This document shows positions 43,667 through 51,599 of a stretch of DNA of 64,000 nt, piece by piece. How positions within the stretch are numbered: the stretch's first letter is position 1; every line of letters starts with the position of its first letter. The notes beneath the pieces were generated by a model. That model did not search any database. It saw only the letters and a program-made list of their open reading frames with translations, and was not told the DNA's origin. The position numbers and the translations under genes were made by a program. Source of the stretch: a virus; the IMG/VR virus record IMGVR_UViG_3300001589_000003, positions 1-64,000 of that record. One strand, written 5' to 3'.

Positions 43667-43945
43667 TTAGGGTTTATGTTTTAGTTTGATTTCCTTTTTC
43701 ATCTTATTATGTACCTTTAGTATAGCATCTTGTAGTTTCCTCTTTTTAGTTACCCTCATATATACACCCTTGGAATCTGTCCTAAAGGCAATGTATTTTC
43801 TTTTTCTATTTATACCTATACAGTTGTGAATTTTATTATTGTCCTTGTCTCTGTAGTCCAGTGCATAAACTATTACGCAACCTCCTACTTCGTCTCCAAC
43901 ATTTGCAAAGCTCCTAGGCCTTTGTGCCTTTCTTTCCTTTGGCAT
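43667..43945 (-). CDS. Small basic hypothetical protein (92 aa)
   Basis: A basic protein with a beta-rich centre (GGCVIVYALDYRDKDNNK) and a Lys-rich C-terminal helix. Its start overlaps the upstream membrane-protein gene by 32 bases. Unknown. Confidence 0.5.
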   Translation of the reverse strand: MPKERKAQRPRSFANVGDEVGGCVIVYALDYRDKDNNKIHNCIGINRKRKYIAFRTDSKGVYMRVTKKRKLQDAILKVHNKMKKEIKLKHKP

Positions 43946-44102
43946 AATCTTTGTATTGTCTCTTTAAACCACTTGTCCAGTCGTCCATCATCCTAGTAAA
44001 TGCATTAGGTGAGAACAGAAATACTAATGACATGAACATCATTATTAATAATACCCCCATAAATAAGAAGGGTCTACCTAGTACTCTTTTTATCTTTTTC
44101 AT
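43914..44102 (-). CDS. Small membrane protein (62 aa)
   Basis: One or two membrane segments (residues about 11-33) and a basic C-terminus (KGKKGTKA). It overlaps the neighbouring genes on both sides. Unknown. Confidence 0.5.
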   Translation of the reverse strand: MKKIKRVLGRPFLFMGVLLIMMFMSLVFLFSPNAFTRMMDDWTSGLKRQYKDYAKGKKGTKA

Positions 44103-44446
44103 CTTGTTGGTGTTAATATTGCATTGTTATTTCTTATCCTAACAACATACCTCTGAGTACCTATGATTATATTGTCAGGGTGATACATTGTACCTTGACT
44201 TTGTATGAATAGGTCAGGGTATGAAGTTAATGGACCTAAATCTATATCACCTCTATATGGCATCTCATCCTTGTAAAGGTACTTCCAGGTTTTCCAATCA
44301 AACCTTATCACCTTTCTATTTGGGTCTGAGTCATATGATAGTACAGCCTCTGATTCAGGTATAGCTGGTTCTGGTTCTTCTGTAGCTTTATAGTAAACCC
44401 ATAACATTCCATAAAGCAATATAATAATTAGGCCAAAATATCTCAT
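44099..44446 (-). CDS. Membrane-anchored or secreted protein
   Basis: A 115-residue protein with an N-terminal hydrophobic segment (residues 4-18) and a beta-rich exported part (VIRFDWKTWKYLYKDE). It could be anchored in the inner membrane. Unknown. Confidence 0.5.
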   Translation of the reverse strand: MRYFGLIIILLYGMLWVYYKATEEPEPAIPESEAVLSYDSDPNRKVIRFDWKTWKYLYKDEMPYRGDIDLGPLTSYPDLFIQSQGTMYHPDNIIIGTQRYVVRIRNNNAILTPTR

Positions 44447-44628
44447 ATTCCGTGGTAATAGTCTTTAAACTTAACTTTGTTTCCTACTACCCAGCTGATT
44501 ATCAATGCTCTACATTGTACATCAGTTATACCTGCATGTTCAGCAATTGCAGCTGAACTGTCACCTTGATGAGATTGGATGTAATCCCAGAGCTCATTTG
44601 ATGATAATTTTTTATTTAGATTTTCCAT
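44443..44628 (-). CDS. Small winged-helix-like DNA-binding protein (61 aa)
   Basis: The region SNELWDYIQSHQGDSSAAIA then AGITDVQCRALIISW reads as a helix-turn-helix. The ATG at 44628 lies only three bases after a TATATTTG promoter box, so the message would be leaderless or nearly so. First gene of a five-gene cluster; a regulator role is plausible. Confidence 0.55.
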   Translation of the reverse strand: MENLNKKLSSNELWDYIQSHQGDSSAAIAEHAGITDVQCRALIISWVVGNKVKFKDYYHGI

Positions 44629-44631
44629 ATT

Positions 44632-44662
44632 CAAATATATATAATCTTTAACTCTTTTCAAA
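44632..44662 (-). promoter_or_regulatory. Bacteroidota-type promoter, near-leaderless
   Basis: TTTG (44662-44659), 19 nt, TATATTTG (44639-44632), an exact match to the TTTG/TAnnTTTG pattern. The start codon begins at 44628. Confidence 0.7.
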
Positions 44663-44663
44663 C

Positions 44664-44695
44664 AAAAAAATAGAGGAGCTATCTCAAGCTCCTCT
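44664..44695 (-). terminator. Terminator after the Hc1-like gene
   Basis: AGAGGAGCT (44672-44680) pairs with AGCTCCTCT (44687-44695), followed on the minus strand by ATTTTTTT. Confidence 0.85.
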
Positions 44696-44776
44696 TAGTT
44701 TGCAGTTGGTGATCTTTAGTCTTTTAAGTCCGAAATCAAAAGAATACCCTCAATTGCATTCAGATGCCTCGTTTGG

Positions 44777-44956
44777 CTATCTGATCTCATCCATTACGTC
44801 AACTCTTAATTCTTGACATAAGGCTTTGATTTCTTGGCAAGCTTTTCTAGCTCTTTTACCTGCTGCTTTGTTCTGGTTGTCTTCAACCTTAGCAACATCC
44901 TCTTTCATACCTTTAACCAACTCTTTGATCTCTTGGTGGGTGTCTTTTAAACTCAT
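44777..44956 (-). CDS. Histone H1-like protein Hc1 family (59 aa)
   Basis: ATG at 44956, stop at 44777. The core NQNKAAGKRARKACQEIKAL then CQELRVDVMDEI follows the small Hc1 family of Bacteroidota, whose members read NKAAGTRVRKGLQELKKLA-IR. These are small DNA-binding chromatin proteins. It is transcribed alone with a strong terminator, which suggests high expression. The phage could compact its DNA or disturb the host nucleoid. Confidence 0.7.
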   Translation of the reverse strand: MSLKDTHQEIKELVKGMKEDVAKVEDNQNKAAGKRARKACQEIKALCQELRVDVMDEIR

Positions 44957-45023
44957 AATTTATAATGTTTTAGTTTTAAAAAATATAATCTTAAATAGTA
45001 TAATCAATCATCTGGTAGTGATA

Positions 45024-45260
45024 CTAGTATAACTTCTCACACTCTACCAAATCATTGTTCTTTATGTGGGCATTCAAGTGTTTACCCACAGATTCCGATT
45101 GCATCAACCCTATATGCCCCGTTGGGGTTATTGGGCAGTAACTGTATATGTCGGATGAATGAAACTCTACCACTAGTGTGTGACTCTCTTTATCATACCC
45201 CACTGATTTAACATTGGAAGATTTAACTTCTGTTCTTGGTACCTCTAATAGTTTGCTCAT
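45024..45260 (-). CDS. KTSC-domain protein
   Basis: A 78-residue protein matching the KTSC domain: VKSSNVKSVGYDKESHTLVV, FHSSDIYSYCPITP, and SESVGKHLNAHIK. The domain occurs alone or fused to nucleases and tRNA-modifying proteins; its function is not established. Confidence 0.7.
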   Translation of the reverse strand: MSKLLEVPRTEVKSSNVKSVGYDKESHTLVVEFHSSDIYSYCPITPTGHIGLMQSESVGKHLNAHIKNNDLVECEKLY

Positions 45261-45266
45261 GATTTT

Positions 45267-45644
45267 CTAATTTAGATATTGGTTAAGTTCTTCATGTAAA
45301 TTTAATAACCTATGAATCGGTCTAAATTTCTCTAGGTCTCCTCCATCAAAATCCTGTATCAGAGAGTGTCTAACCATCGCCATATTTATGCTATCCAATA
45401 TATTAGGAAAGTCTTCGGGTTTGTCTTCCACCCTCTCCCACATGCTTATAAATTTGGTAACAGTTTCTAATATCTCTATCGAACTACAGTCATAGCCTTC
45501 CTCATTAAACTCCCTCCTCCAGTCCTGTATCACCTTGTTTTTGGATAATCTCAGTAAGGATTTTTGTTGTTCTTTGGCTATGGTTCTTATGACTGCCCTC
45601 TGTTGAGAGGAGAGCTTTATTTTTTTTATCTTCTTTAAGTTCAT
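45267..45644 (-). CDS. Hypothetical helical protein
   Basis: A 125-residue helical protein with a basic N-terminus (MNLKKIKKIKLSSQQRAVIR). It is the first gene after the promoter at 45670-45701. Unknown. Confidence 0.5.
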   Translation of the reverse strand: MNLKKIKKIKLSSQQRAVIRTIAKEQQKSLLRLSKNKVIQDWRREFNEEGYDCSSIEILETVTKFISMWERVEDKPEDFPNILDSINMAMVRHSLIQDFDGGDLEKFRPIHRLLNLHEELNQYLN

Positions 45645-45669
45645 ATATCTTTATCCTTTTAGATTTTAT

Positions 45670-45701
45670 CAAATATAATCAATTGATAACTAGAAATCAA
45701 C
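45670..45701 (-). promoter_or_regulatory. Bacteroidota-type promoter
   Basis: TATATTTG at 45677-45670 and GTTG (one mismatch) at 45701-45698, 20 nt apart, upstream of the start at 45644. Confidence 0.55.
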
Positions 45702-46248
45702 TTAAATGTAACTCTTCTTTATCAAGATTCCCAATGTGTGGTTTCATCATAAAGTAGTAGTTAAGTTCGGCATTGGTTTGAAGTAAACCTTTCTTCCACC
45801 TACCATGGTACTTCCTCCAATCTGTGCGATCCTGTATTGTCATGATCTCTGGAAAAGTAAGAGGTACTTTCTTCTTTCTATGGTTCTGAGTATCATTAAC
45901 TAACCATGGCATTTTTATTACCGAGTGAAATTTACCCTCTAGGTAGATTATTATAAATGGGGCTCTACGATCAAAAAACCTTATCCCTATGAGGATATCA
46001 GTGTTATATTTGTCCTTCGTAGGGTCATTGTCTATGTGATCTAGTCTCACTAACCATTGACTCTTATGATGATGTCTCTTTTTCCATACTACATCCTTAT
46101 TTTTCAAGTCTACAAAACCAGAGGATACAAACCTATACTGTAGTGTATAGAACATCTTTATTACCTTCTCCATGTCAGGCTTTTTAATGATCTCCTTTCT
46201 AAGTAGCTCAAATATCTCTGGTATAGTTCTTTTATCTTTCTTTTCCAT
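45697..46248 (-). CDS. Hypothetical protein
   Basis: A 183-residue protein with many His, Lys and Trp (WKKRHHHKSQWLVRLDHID) and DILIGIRFFDRRAPFIIIYL in the centre. A small alpha/beta nuclease fold is conceivable but no conserved motif was found. Confidence 0.5.
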   Translation of the reverse strand: MEKKDKRTIPEIFELLRKEIIKKPDMEKVIKMFYTLQYRFVSSGFVDLKNKDVVWKKRHHHKSQWLVRLDHIDNDPTKDKYNTDILIGIRFFDRRAPFIIIYLEGKFHSVIKMPWLVNDTQNHRKKKVPLTFPEIMTIQDRTDWRKYHGRWKKGLLQTNAELNYYFMMKPHIGNLDKEELHLS

Positions 46249-46265
46249 GTTCTTTGGGTTAAAAC

Positions 46266-46302
46266 AAAAAAGAGCTCAAATCTAGTTAGACCGAGCTCTT
46301 TT
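46266..46302 (-). terminator. Terminator after the Lys-tail protein gene
   Basis: AAAAGAGCTC (46268-46277) pairs with GAGCTCTTTT (46293-46302); a T-run follows on the minus strand (TTTTTTG). Confidence 0.8.
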
Positions 46303-46343
46303 CAAAGTACTTAAATTCAGATACCTACAACCTCGGGGTCCCC

Positions 46344-46907
46344 TTAATCGTCTGTGTCCTTTTTCTTCTTTTTCTTTTTGTCCTTCTTGTCCTTTTTTGG
46401 CTTCTCATCTTTAGTCTCAGCTTTATCCGCCTTGTCTTTCTTACCTTCTTTTTTCTTAGCAGGCTTTTTCTCAGCTGCCTTTTTCTCCTTGGCTTCTTTA
46501 TCAGCTGCATCATATTTTGCAGGATCAACCAAATAATCTTCAAGGCTTACCTTGGCTCTCTTTGCAGCAGCTCTACAGTTTGCTCTGAATTTCTTACGTT
46601 GTTCTGCATCAAACCCATCTGGGTAAGCATACTTAGTAACTCTCTCCCCTTTTTCAGGTTTGTTAGCTTTCATGAAATCCATCAACTCCTTTTTAGTTGC
46701 CTCCAAGGCATCAATTGAAGTAGTCTGATCTTTGTAAGCCTTGGCAATCTTCTTGTCCTTGTGCTTAGAATGATCCTCAGTTTTCTTGAGCTTGTTATCT
46801 TTCAATAGAGCTCTTCTTTCATTCAAAACTGTTTTCAAGTCAGTCTTGACTGTTACCAATTGTTCCTTTGCTGAATCATAAGTCAGCTCTTGTTTCTTTT
46901 TCGCCAT
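46344..46907 (-). CDS. Protein with long Lys-rich tail
   Basis: A 187-residue protein. Residues 1-130 are helical with an ordered TKYAYPDGFDAEQRKKFR region; residues 135-187 are a Lys/Ala/Asp/Glu tail ending KKKKKKKDTDD. It has its own terminator. Similar tails occur at 48.8 kb and on the SSB. Unknown, possibly nucleic-acid binding. Confidence 0.55.
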   Translation of the reverse strand: MAKKKQELTYDSAKEQLVTVKTDLKTVLNERRALLKDNKLKKTEDHSKHKDKKIAKAYKDQTTSIDALEATKKELMDFMKANKPEKGERVTKYAYPDGFDAEQRKKFRANCRAAAKRAKVSLEDYLVDPAKYDAADKEAKEKKAAEKKPAKKKEGKKDKADKAETKDEKPKKDKKDKKKKKKKDTDD

Positions 46908-46924
46908 TGTTTTAAAAGTTTTAG

Positions 46925-47326
46925 TTATAACTGTTTTTCATTAGAAATTCCGGCTAGAATCTCTTTGAATTCTAAAGAGTCAAATATAATTGAATCTTTT
47001 CTATTTTCCATACAAAAATCAAAATAAACTTTAGAGTCTTCTATGTTGGTATTGATCAATAGTAGTTCTTTTTTTACTCTGTATTTTAAACCCTGTTTCT
47101 GACTAGTCCACTCCAGCCAGGTTATTATTATCAAGCTACCTTCACCATGGTTCTTTATCCTATCTCTTAGGTAATCTACCTTTCTTTGTAATTGAGATAC
47201 TCTAGTTTTCCTTTTTATCTTCTCTGCCCTAGTATTATAAATCTCCTTATTGGCTATTTCTCCACATAGTAGGTCATTGGTTTCTTTCCACCTTATGATT
47301 AGTTGTTTGAGAGTTTCTCTTTCCAT
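46925..47326 (-). CDS. Hypothetical protein
   Basis: A 133-residue protein with a helical N-terminal half (RAEKIKRKTRVSQLQRKVDYLR) and a beta-rich C-terminal half. Overlaps the next upstream gene by 28 bases. Unknown. Confidence 0.5.
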   Translation of the reverse strand: MERETLKQLIIRWKETNDLLCGEIANKEIYNTRAEKIKRKTRVSQLQRKVDYLRDRIKNHGEGSLIIITWLEWTSQKQGLKYRVKKELLLINTNIEDSKVYFDFCMENRKDSIIFDSLEFKEILAGISNEKQL

Positions 47327-47955
47327 GCCTTACTGTATTTTTGTACTAGGTAATTAGTTAATTTCTCCTGTTTTGCTACTGATCTGGTATATGCCTCATT
47401 CTCATCGTTTTTTAATGAATCTAGTAGATGATTTAGAGTTTCCATTATAGAATCTAGTAGAGTGTCTCTAAACTCACTAGAAACTTCCCTAGCATCCTTA
47501 TGGCTGATTTTTATATTGATTCTCTTAAGTGATCTTCTACTTTTACGGTTTTTGTTACTAACCTTCCATCTTTTTACCTCGGTTAGTAATAGTACTGCAG
47601 TGTATAGGTAATCTATATATTTATTAGCAATAAGTACATCCTCATCATGGCCTATTATTGAGTAGGTTGAACATACTGTATCATCTAGTATAGCTGAGGT
47701 CTTAATTATTTTAACATCTAGGTATAGTTGTAGAATGGAGGACAGTGGGTCCAACCATTGTGGTATGTTACCACATACTTGGAGTAGATTTACATTAACC
47801 TTTACTGGGTTGAATTCTTTTCGATGGGTTTCCTTGATAGCTACTATGTACCTATGAGCATCAGTTAGTTTCTCGGGTATCTTGAGTCTGTAGGATAGTT
47901 TGGGGCTACTTACAGTTCTAAGAGTGGTCTTGATTTTTCCAGTTAGGTGACTCAT
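47299..47955 (-). CDS. Hypothetical protein
   Basis: A 218-residue basic helical protein (HDEDVLIANKYIDYLYTA, WKVSNKNRKSRRSLKRI). Overlaps both neighbours. No motif recognised. Confidence 0.5.
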   Translation of the reverse strand: MSHLTGKIKTTLRTVSSPKLSYRLKIPEKLTDAHRYIVAIKETHRKEFNPVKVNVNLLQVCGNIPQWLDPLSSILQLYLDVKIIKTSAILDDTVCSTYSIIGHDEDVLIANKYIDYLYTAVLLLTEVKRWKVSNKNRKSRRSLKRINIKISHKDAREVSSEFRDTLLDSIMETLNHLLDSLKNDENEAYTRSVAKQEKLTNYLVQKYSKAWKEKLSNN

Positions 47956-48160
47956 TTTGGTTTGGTAAGATTATACTAGATTTTGTTTTAGTTGGTTCAG
48001 GGTCTAGCTCCTGTAGTATCTGTTTTAGCTCCTCCTTGAAAGCTTTAGCATCTTGTTTTATCAATTGGTGCATCTCATCATTAAGCTCCCCGAACTTAAA
48101 TACACTAGCATCCATTGCCATCTCACCGGCAGTCATCATTATCCAAAGAGAATTAGCCAT
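47918..48160 (-). CDS. Small helical protein (80 aa)
   Basis: The ATG at 48160 (MANSLWIMMTAG) lies just after the stop of the previous gene and is preferred. The frame is open a further 36 codons upstream inside that gene, where it reads ELEEEAVDLPITFG, so an earlier start or a shifted fusion is not ruled out. Unknown function. Confidence 0.45.
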   Translation of the reverse strand: MANSLWIMMTAGEMAMDASVFKFGELNDEMHQLIKQDAKAFKEELKQILQELDPEPTKTKSSIILPNQNESPNWKNQDHS

Positions 48161-48180
48161 ACCAAATGTTATTGGTAAGT

Positions 48181-48582
48181 CTACCGCTTCTTCTTCGAGC
48201 TCTCTTGTTGATCTTTTGTGAATCTGTCTATCATTGACTTCACTGGGGCTCTGTCTTTTTCCATCCATGTTAGTAATTCTTTTCTAGTTGTACATATTAC
48301 TAGGGGTGGTACCATTGGTAGTGTTACCATACTGGCTCCTACTGGTAATAGAGCTTTCATCGTAGTATTAGCTGTACCTTTTTCTCTAGCATTATCCATA
48401 TCATCTGCCTTGGCTACATTGTGCTTCATTATCCTATTGAACTCAATGTACCATGTTTTCTTGTTCCTACTCTTTGGATGAATAAGAGATTTTACTACCT
48501 GAGTAGTCATTATACTCTGTGTTTGTGGGTCTATGAAGAATATTTCATCTCCTACCTCTGATTCTGAAAATGGTTTTTTCAT
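48181..48582 (-). CDS. Hypothetical protein
   Basis: A 133-residue protein with SEVGDEIFFIDPQTQSI at the N-terminus and a basic end (ESSKKKR). It overlaps the preceding small gene by ATGA. Unknown. Confidence 0.5.
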   Translation of the reverse strand: MKKPFSESEVGDEIFFIDPQTQSIMTTQVVKSLIHPKSRNKKTWYIEFNRIMKHNVAKADDMDNAREKGTANTTMKALLPVGASMVTLPMVPPLVICTTRKELLTWMEKDRAPVKSMIDRFTKDQQESSKKKR

Positions 48583-48746
48583 AGCTCTAGGGTTGAAATG
48601 TTAGAATCACCCTTGCTTTCATTTATCTCCTTTTGTACCAATTTACTAACCCTGTGGGCTATCGTGGTATCATATGGATGAGTTAGATGTTCTTTTGTAA
48701 AACTATCTAGCATTGATTTGAATGATATAAGCTCGGGTCTATTCAT
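48579..48746 (-). CDS. Small hypothetical protein (55 aa)
   Basis: Begins MNRPELISFKSMLDSFTK and ends in TGA overlapping the next ATG. A terminator lies upstream of it, so it starts a new unit. Unknown. Confidence 0.5.
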   Translation of the reverse strand: MNRPELISFKSMLDSFTKEHLTHPYDTTIAHRVSKLVQKEINESKGDSNISTLEL

Positions 48747-48757
48747 AATAAGTGGGT

Positions 48758-48784
48758 TTAAAAAAAGGAGCCATCTCTGGCTCC
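48758..48784 (-). terminator. Terminator after the acidic Lys-tail gene
   Basis: GGAGCCA (48767-48773) pairs with TGGCTCC (48778-48784), followed by seven T on the minus strand. Confidence 0.85.
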
Positions 48785-48791
48785 CTAGGGT

Positions 48792-49268
48792 TTATTTTTT
48801 CTTTTTCTTCTTTTTCTTTTTGTCTTTTTTGTCATCGTCCTCCTCAGTGTCCTCCCAGTTAACATCACCCCCTCCATCAAGGTTTAGTTCTTCTTTAACC
48901 ATGTCTCTAAGATCATCAAGGTCATCAGCATTATCTGGGTCCAAGTCTAGCTTATCAGCCTTGATAAGTTTTTTGAGCTCTTTCTTGTTCATACCATCAA
49001 TCTCATCAGCTGTGTGAGTAGCTGCTTCTTCTTTAGGCTCTTCTTTCTTAGCCTTCTTTTCTTTTTTAGGCTTTTCCTCCTTCTCTACTACCTCAGCCTC
49101 TGGGTCTGGAACTAGAGTGCTCAATGATTCAAGATCATCAAACCCAACTATCACCTGAACTATCAGAGCAGTATTATCATTGAATTGAATAGATAAGGCA
49201 CCCGAGGATAGCACCTCTGAGCTCTCAATCTGTTTACCTGCGTAAATGTCTCCTTTTGCTTTTGCCAT
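48792..49268 (-). CDS. Acidic protein with SAP/HeH-like motif and poly-Lys end
   Basis: A 158-residue protein: a small beta domain (1-45), a Lys/Glu linker, a helix-extended-loop-helix-like segment NKKELKKLIKADKLDLD (residues about 93-125) and an acidic stretch followed by nine terminal Lys. Such motifs bind nucleic acid. It is flanked by a strong terminator, suggesting abundant expression. Unknown. Confidence 0.55.
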   Translation of the reverse strand: MAKAKGDIYAGKQIESSEVLSSGALSIQFNDNTALIVQVIVGFDDLESLSTLVPDPEAEVVEKEEKPKKEKKAKKEEPKEEAATHTADEIDGMNKKELKKLIKADKLDLDPDNADDLDDLRDMVKEELNLDGGGDVNWEDTEEDDDKKDKKKKKKKKK

Positions 49269-49307
49269 TTTTTATTTATTGTTTAATTGTTAAAATACTT
49301 GGTAATA

Positions 49308-49347
49308 TAAAGGGTAGCTTTCGTTTGCCACTAGTCACTACCCTTTA
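49308..49347 (-). terminator. Hairpin after the 84-residue gene
   Basis: TAAAGGGTAG pairs with CTACCCTTTA (49308-49317 with 49338-49347), a perfect 10-bp stem, but no T-run follows on the minus strand, so function is uncertain. Confidence 0.5.
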
Positions 49348-49371
49348 CTAATCAACCATTCATTACTAGTC

Positions 49372-49626
49372 CTACACTAGTTTCTTAAACCTCAAGGTTG
49401 CTATACCTTCTTGGTCGGCATCTGCCAATGTTTGCTTAGCCATCTGTCTCTGTAAGTTGTTAAAGTTAGAAACTTCCTTGGATTTCATAACAATTTCGGT
49501 AGACATTATATTTAACTCTGATTCTGCTGCTAGCTCATTGGCTTCACTCTCATCAAATTTCATTTCTACATCAGTGCCATTTCTAGTTAGTTTGGCTTTT
49601 ACTTCAAATGTTTTTATTGTGTGCAT
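49372..49626 (-). CDS. Small hypothetical protein (84 aa)
   Basis: A beta-then-helix protein (FEVKAKLTRNGTDVEMKFDE). Overlaps the upstream gene by 23 bases. Unknown. Confidence 0.5.
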   Translation of the reverse strand: MHTIKTFEVKAKLTRNGTDVEMKFDESEANELAAESELNIMSTEIVMKSKEVSNFNNLQRQMAKQTLADADQEGIATLRFKKLV

Positions 49627-49972
49627 TTTCCTGGTCTTTTAGTTTTCTCTCTCTTCTTCTTAAAATAGTTCTAAAGTTCTTTTTTGATTGAACCGTTATA
49701 CGTTTTGCTGGATAATCATATTTTTCTACTGGTATGGATGTCATTTCATGTTTCCATAATAGTACTTTAAATTTAAGCCCATGTATTAATGCCTTCTCAC
49801 CTTTTATTACTATATACCTTCTAAAGTTATGTCCAAGGTAATCTTCGATAGCTTTAATAGCATGTCCTTTCTTTTTAAATGTATTCCTAAACAATACAGG
49901 GCTATGAAGTATTGTGCAGTCCACAACATAGTACCTCTTAGGTTTTATTTTCTTTTTTCTCCAACTCATCAA
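49604..49972 (-). CDS. Basic hypothetical protein
   Basis: A 122-residue very basic protein (RRRERKLKDQE at the end) with AIKAIEDYLGHNFRRYIVIK. Overlaps both neighbours. A nucleic-acid role is plausible from charge only. Confidence 0.5.
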   Translation of the reverse strand: MMSWRKKKIKPKRYYVVDCTILHSPVLFRNTFKKKGHAIKAIEDYLGHNFRRYIVIKGEKALIHGLKFKVLLWKHEMTSIPVEKYDYPAKRITVQSKKNFRTILRRRERKLKDQENAHNKNI

Positions 49973-50558
49973 TAGCTCGTTTCATCCACATCTTAACCGA
50001 TTTCTCTAGGGCATCTGGAAATACCTTCTTTACCTCCAAGTACATCTTAGGAGCAAAGTTCTTGTATAGCTCTTTTACCTCGTATTTGTGTCTCAGCTTA
50101 TCATATAGATCACTAGTTAAATCATAGGTTAAACTTTTCTTGGTACCTTCGTATATACCAAACTTATTCTTACTCTTCTTTTCTCGTTTTTTCTTTGGTA
50201 TTCTAGTCTTTCTTAAGGACTTAGTTTTAACGGTGATGTTATTATCCTCATCCGTATTTGAAAATCTTTTAAATTGCCTTACTGGGTCTTTCTTTTTATA
50301 ACCCCTCTTTTTCAATTGTTTGTCCATCCATAGGTCGAAGTCTTCCAACAACTCCCTGTCCATAGGTTGGTCGTAGTTTCTTATAAACCAAGATGATAGT
50401 GAACCCTGATCCCCTTCGACTAGCTCATCGAAGTCCATACCCCTCATAATACAGGCAGCTTGTAAATCTCTGTATACAAATGAGGCTAATTCCTTATAAG
50501 CAGAATATTTAGGGTGGTCCCTGCTTATGTTTAGATTGAATTTGTTTTTTCTTGACAT
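49938..50558 (-). CDS. Hypothetical protein
   Basis: A 206-residue protein, helical, with a basic linker in the middle (RKTRIPKKKREKKSKNK). It is the first gene after the promoter at 50584-50614. Unknown. Confidence 0.5.
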   Translation of the reverse strand: MSRKNKFNLNISRDHPKYSAYKELASFVYRDLQAACIMRGMDFDELVEGDQGSLSSWFIRNYDQPMDRELLEDFDLWMDKQLKKRGYKKKDPVRQFKRFSNTDEDNNITVKTKSLRKTRIPKKKREKKSKNKFGIYEGTKKSLTYDLTSDLYDKLRHKYEVKELYKNFAPKMYLEVKKVFPDALEKSVKMWMKRAIDELEKKENKT

Positions 50559-50583
50559 GATTTTTTATTGAATGAATGATATT

Positions 50584-50614
50584 CAAATATATAATAAATC
50601 ATAGATAGATCAAA
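50584..50614 (-). promoter_or_regulatory. Bacteroidota-type promoter
   Basis: TTTG (50614-50611), 19 nt, TATATTTG (50591-50584): an exact TTTG/TAnnTTTG match about 26 nt before the start at 50558. Confidence 0.7.
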
Positions 50615-51599
50615 TACCTAATTTTTTATTCTTCTTTAGTCTTTTCCTGGCTTTGTTTGGGTCTTTGTTCTTGGGGTTTAGCAATTGTAAGTCCAAGTCC
50701 TTAAGTGCTGATTCCAAGAACTTCCTAGAGGCTATTCTCTTACGTATGTTGTTATAATTCAAAGCATAACCAGTCATTTGTCTGAACTTGGGCCAGAATA
50801 ATTGACCCTCTACTGGGTTCTTTGGCTCGTCAAAGTTGTAGTTGTATAACAAGTCCAGAAACTGCTCAGCTCTTTCTGGTCTAGTGAATAGGTATAGGCC
50901 CACCCTTGATAATTCCCTAGCTGTATCGTCACTGTGCTCCACCTCAATGATTGAGTCGGCATAGTCAACGAATTTAGAGAATATGGGTACATATAATAGG
51001 TTATTTGGTTTTCTAGTCTTTGATGTATAAGAGTATCTTTTTATTATTTGCTCAACAGTGAACGTATTCATGGTTAATAGGTTCTTTATGTTGTTCTTAT
51101 CATTGTTCTTGTTTCTCCTTTTGAATGCTGATGGCTCTTGTATCTCTTTGGGTAATATTCTAAAGTTATTCCATCGGTCGAATTCAAATACCATTAGGGC
51201 AAAGTTCTTATCTACAACAGATTTGGAGTTAACTAGCCTTTCCATCTCATCTATGATAATTTTATCCCTAACTGATGTTATGGTGAATTTTATCTTATCC
51301 ACCTTTGCTACAGCTTCATTGGTTTTCATCCTTTGCTTTATAGCATAGTTTAGGTATTTTCTAAATCTCTTGTCTATTTTTACATAGCTGGGTATAACAG
51401 TATCATACATAGTTAAATGCTCTGAAAACATCTTTAAAAAATGTTGGGCTCTTGCCTCTATCTCTAGGAATTTATAATGAGCTCTTTCCATGATCTCACC
51501 TGCTTCCCAAGTGGATTTACCATGACCATACCTTAGAGATAAAGCTAGTTGCTCATCCTCAAGTAATAATTTCCAAGCCTTTTTATTATAACCTGTCAT
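50610..51599 (-). CDS. Hypothetical protein
   Basis: A 329-residue helical basic protein. Segments include MKTNEAVAKVDKIKFTITSV and FDRWNNFRILPKEIQEPSAF. The C-terminus NKARKRLKKNKKLGI is basic. Overlap with the NusG-like gene suggests a joint transcript. No domain recognised. Confidence 0.5.
   Translation of the reverse strand: MTGYNKKAWKLLLEDEQLALSLRYGHGKSTWEAGEIMERAHYKFLEIEARAQHFLKMFSEHLTMYDTVIPSYVKIDKRFRKYLNYAIKQRMKTNEAVAKVDKIKFTITSVRDKIIIDEMERLVNSKSVVDKNFALMVFEFDRWNNFRILPKEIQEPSAFKRRNKNNDKNNIKNLLTMNTFTVEQIIKRYSYTSKTRKPNNLLYVPIFSKFVDYADSIIEVEHSDDTARELSRVGLYLFTRPERAEQFLDLLYNYNFDEPKNPVEGQLFWPKFRQMTGYALNYNNIRKRIASRKFLESALKDLDLQLLNPKNKDPNKARKRLKKNKKLGI

Noticed and set aside
46325-46543. Arg/Lys-rich frame overlapping the Lys-tail gene
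   Set aside because: It is the shifted reading of a Lys-rich low-complexity sequence; no slippery site or conserved motif supports it.
47918-48268. Longer 116-residue version of the 80-residue protein
   Set aside because: The extra 36 codons lie inside the upstream gene and the internal ATG after the stop is a better start; kept only as an alternative.
48700-49020. Plus-strand Ser/Phe-rich frame opposite the Lys-tail protein
   Set aside because: It is the complement of the AAG/GAA-rich tract and has no gene-like features.
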